Of a stretch of 64,000 nucleotides of DNA, positions 62,136 through 64,000 are shown in pieces. The notes under the pieces are model-generated. The model saw only the letters and a program-made list of their open reading frames with translations. It was not told the origin of the DNA and made no database searches. Within the stretch, counting starts at the first letter, position 1, and every line of letters starts with the position of its first letter. Both the position numbers and the translations under genes were made by a program. This stretch comes from Oscillatoria nigro-viridis PCC 7112. GTDB lineage: Bacteria; Cyanobacteriota; Cyanobacteriia; Cyanobacteriales; Microcoleaceae. Location of the stretch: the NCBI RefSeq assembly GCF_000317475.1, contig NC_019763.1:236165-300164 (forward strand), in the 5' to 3' direction.

Positions 62136-63498
62136 ACCATTTCGTCAAACGCGATCGCGGCTGGCTTTCTGGTATGTAACCCTCATGGGTTTCATTCTCA
62201 GCTTATGCGGTTTCGCGGCTTATGAAATAATCATCTACGCCCATTTAATCTCAATTGACCGAGAGTTAGAGACTGTAACGGGAACGGTGCATGACAGCCT
62301 TGAACCGAATTTGAAACAGCCCCGTCGCTTAGAACCAATTTTCCAGCAGATTTTACCCGATATTTGCGAGGTAAAATCTAGTTGTGCTACACAACAAATA
62401 TACGCAAAAAAAAACCATAACTCGACTCAACGCCACATCTTTAGCGCGATTTACCAAGTTTACTACTACATCCGATTTGTAGATGATGCGGGACAGTTGA
62501 TTGCTACAGCAGGGATTCACCCAGATGGGATACCCTTGACTGTAGGAACAAAAGTTTGGCAAACTCTCGAAGATCGACAAGGCAATCGTTACCATCAAAT
62601 GTCTATACCGCTGCATACCCAAGATAATCGGCTTTGGGGGTATATGCAGGTTGGGCGAAGTCTCAAAGAGCTTGATAGTCGTCTAGTTGCCCTCACATTC
62701 GTTTTTGCAGTGGGATTGCCAATTACAGTTCTTTTAGTTGTGGGTTCTAGTTGGTGGCTAGCAGGGTTGGCAATGCGACCGATTAACCATTCCTATCAAC
62801 AAATGAAACAATTTACAGCCGATGCGGCCCACGAATTGCGTACTCCTGTAGCAGCAATTCGTGCTGCGGTGGAATCTGTACTGAGGATGCCTCATCTATC
62901 GGAATCAGAAGCGCGATATGCCCTAAAAAACGTGGTGAATCAGACTCATAGACTTGCAGAAATGATTGACGATATGTTGCTTTTGTCGCGATTGGAGGAG
63001 CAAAAAATTCTGATCCAGGGCGTATCTTGCTGTCTCAATGATTTAGCGAGCGACCTGGTAGAAGAGTTTATAGATTTAGCGTTTGCTGCTAAAGTGACGC
63101 TGACTTGTGAGGTGCGAGTACGCCAGTTGCTATATGTCGTAGGGGACGAAGATCAACTTTATCGCTTGGTTTCTAACTTAATTGTGAATGCGATTAAATA
63201 CACCCCAGCCGGAGGTAAAATAACTGTTGTTTTAGACCGCACCAACGGTGATGCTGCGATTGAAGTTCGAGATACAGGGATTGGGATTGCACCGGAGAAT
63301 ATGAAACGGATTTTTGAGCGTTTCTATCGAGTTAGTAGCGATCGCTCTCGCGACACTGGTGGATCGGGATTGGGGTTAGCGATCGCCCAAGCAATTGTTC
63401 AGGCACATGGGGGTAGCTTACAGGTGCAAAGCGAATTGGGCAAAGGTAGCACTTTTACCATTCGATTGCCTTTGGGTATTCCCCCATCCTTAACTTAG
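62122..63498 (+). CDS. copS: Sensor histidine kinase (CopS-like)
   Basis: The product is 458 residues from ATG 62122 (ATG 62125 is equivalent), overlapping the regulator by 14 bp. Helix 1 is about 17-37 (FWYVTLMGFILSLCGFAAYE). A periplasmic sensor of about 160 residues has two Cys (CEVKSSC) but few His or Met. Helix 2 is LPITVLLVVGSSWWLAGLA, then a short HAMP, HELRTP with H237, and an ATPase domain with NAIKYTP, DTGIGI and GGSGLGL. The small number of Met/His in the sensor makes copper sensing less certain than in classic CusS/CopS, so a redox or other metal signal is an alternative. Confidence 0.88.
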   Translation: MMQTRPFRQTRSRLAFWYVTLMGFILSLCGFAAYEIIIYAHLISIDRELETVTGTVHDSLEPNLKQPRRLEPIFQQILPDICEVKSSCATQQIYAKKNHNSTQRHIFSAIYQVYYYIRFVDDAGQLIATAGIHPDGIPLTVGTKVWQTLEDRQGNRYHQMSIPLHTQDNRLWGYMQVGRSLKELDSRLVALTFVFAVGLPITVLLVVGSSWWLAGLAMRPINHSYQQMKQFTADAAHELRTPVAAIRAAVESVLRMPHLSESEARYALKNVVNQTHRLAEMIDDMLLLSRLEEQKILIQGVSCCLNDLASDLVEEFIDLAFAAKVTLTCEVRVRQLLYVVGDEDQLYRLVSNLIVNAIKYTPAGGKITVVLDRTNGDAAIEVRDTGIGIAPENMKRIFERFYRVSSDRSRDTGGSGLGLAIAQAIVQAHGGSLQVQSELGKGSTFTIRLPLGIPPSLT

Positions 63499-63596
63499 GA
63501 ATGAAAATTGAATAACTTAAGCAGCTTTGCTTCCCCATTTTTTTTCCAGTAAGGGCGAAGGGGGGATAGTCGCCTAGGTTATTAAATTTTCATTCC
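63498..63596. repeat. Inverted repeat after the kinase gene
   Basis: GGAATGAAAATTGAATAAC at 63498-63516 is repeated inverted at 63578-63596 with one mismatch, 61 bp apart. It begins at the last base of the kinase stop and could act as a terminator structure or be a small element. Confidence 0.65.
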
Positions 63597-63599
63597 TTA

Positions 63600-63630
63600 G
63601 ATTTGAGATTTGAGATTTGAGATTTGAGAT
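63600..63630. repeat. Short tandem heptanucleotide repeat
   Basis: Four copies of GATTTGA in a row. Confidence 0.8.
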
Positions 63631-63792
63631 GGGCAATTTTTAAATTTTAGATTGGTAATTTTTTGCAACGAACAAGAAACAGAGTTTCTGACGAAAAATA
63701 TAGGCTTTTATGCAGAGTTTTTGTCAAAAACTCGGTTTCTGAGATTCGTGTAACGTCTCAAAACAGTCAACTGTCAACTTTCAAAGGAGTTT

Positions 63793-63913
63793 TACAGCAG
63801 TTTTCACGTAGGTGAGGTACACAGAAATCATCGGTAGGGACACGGCACTGCCGTGTCGAAAGCGGGGATTGTCCGATAAGCGAGTGTACTTCATAAACCT
63901 GCAATCTGCTGTA
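63793..63913. mobile_element. 121-bp MITE, copy 2
   Basis: Same length and ends as copy 1 at 50025-50145; the interior differs at scattered positions. Beyond it a plus-strand frame (GVTPITEQRASS in register with ATG 63965) stays open to the edge. Confidence 0.85.
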
Positions 63914-64000
63914 ACTCCAATCACAGAGCAACGCGCTAGTTCTCTACAACAAACCAACTCATACATGGAACAGCCCAATACTGAAGAGTCCGTGACTTTA
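63914..64000 (+). other. Possible start of a gene running off the right edge
   Basis: An open frame with ATG at 63965 (MEQPNTEESVTL) continues past the window. There is too little to identify, and no clear ribosome site. Confidence 0.25.

Overview
The window reads as a cyanobacterial chromosome or large plasmid segment. GCGATCGC-type palindromes are scattered throughout, and cyanobacterium-typical families (DUF2808, CopM-like DUF305, cobalamin-riboswitch-linked CbtB) occur together. A filamentous Oscillatoriales-type host is likely, but that is inference. There are no rRNA, tRNA or CRISPR features.

Region 1 (1-14.9 kb) looks like a defence or DNA-modification island in two convergent halves. 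The plus strand carries a winged-helix protein cut by the window edge, a 1928-residue DExH helicase with several zinc ribbons and a DUF1998-like C-terminus (DruE/DrmA/DpdJ class), a small Cys-containing protein and a DUF6575-like protein. The minus strand carries a tight three-gene set: a GNAT domain fused to a tRNA-guanine-transglycosylase-like (DpdA-like) domain, a winged-helix protein, and a 1301-residue P-loop ATPase with long coiled coils. I do not recognise this combination as a named system. It is the best candidate for an undescribed one.

Region 2 (14.9-33.7 kb) is a scarred metal-handling region. A decayed IS5-type element has cut an RND adaptor gene. Next come a His-rich lipoprotein, a CopZ-like chaperone, a MerR regulator, a tandem cupredoxin protein, a CopA Cu ATPase and a frameshifted second CopZ. 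A degenerate IS4 transposase, an NRAMP transporter, a cobalamin riboswitch with cbtB, a VKOR-thioredoxin fusion, an RcnA-like Ni/Co exporter, a Zn/Cd/Co ATPase, a CDF exporter and a CmtR-like ArsR sensor follow. Five MerR-type promoters (TTGACT plus a 19-bp dyad spacer) tie several of these genes together. One is an orphan in front of copZ/copA debris.

Region 3 (33.7-63.5 kb) is a copper-type efflux and sequestration island on the plus strand. It holds a CopM-like tandem DUF305 lipoprotein, two CusB-type adaptors, three HME-RND pumps, FixH/YtkA-like lipoproteins, a Csp-type four-helix Cys protein, an acyltransferase, a C39-like peptidase, a DUF190 protein, a CDF exporter and a DUF2808 protein. 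It ends with an OmpR-type response regulator and histidine kinase (CopRS-like). Ten copies of the direct repeat TTTCAY-N5-TTTCAY precede genes across this island and probably mark one regulon of that two-component system. A SbnA-like PLP enzyme plus MATE/MOP exporter pair also lies behind one copy.

Small repeats are frequent: a 121-bp MITE in two copies, one truncating a small secreted-peptide gene; a 257-bp element with perfect 22-bp terminal repeats; a 230-bp duplication on either side of the PLP/exporter pair; and heptanucleotide tandem repeats.
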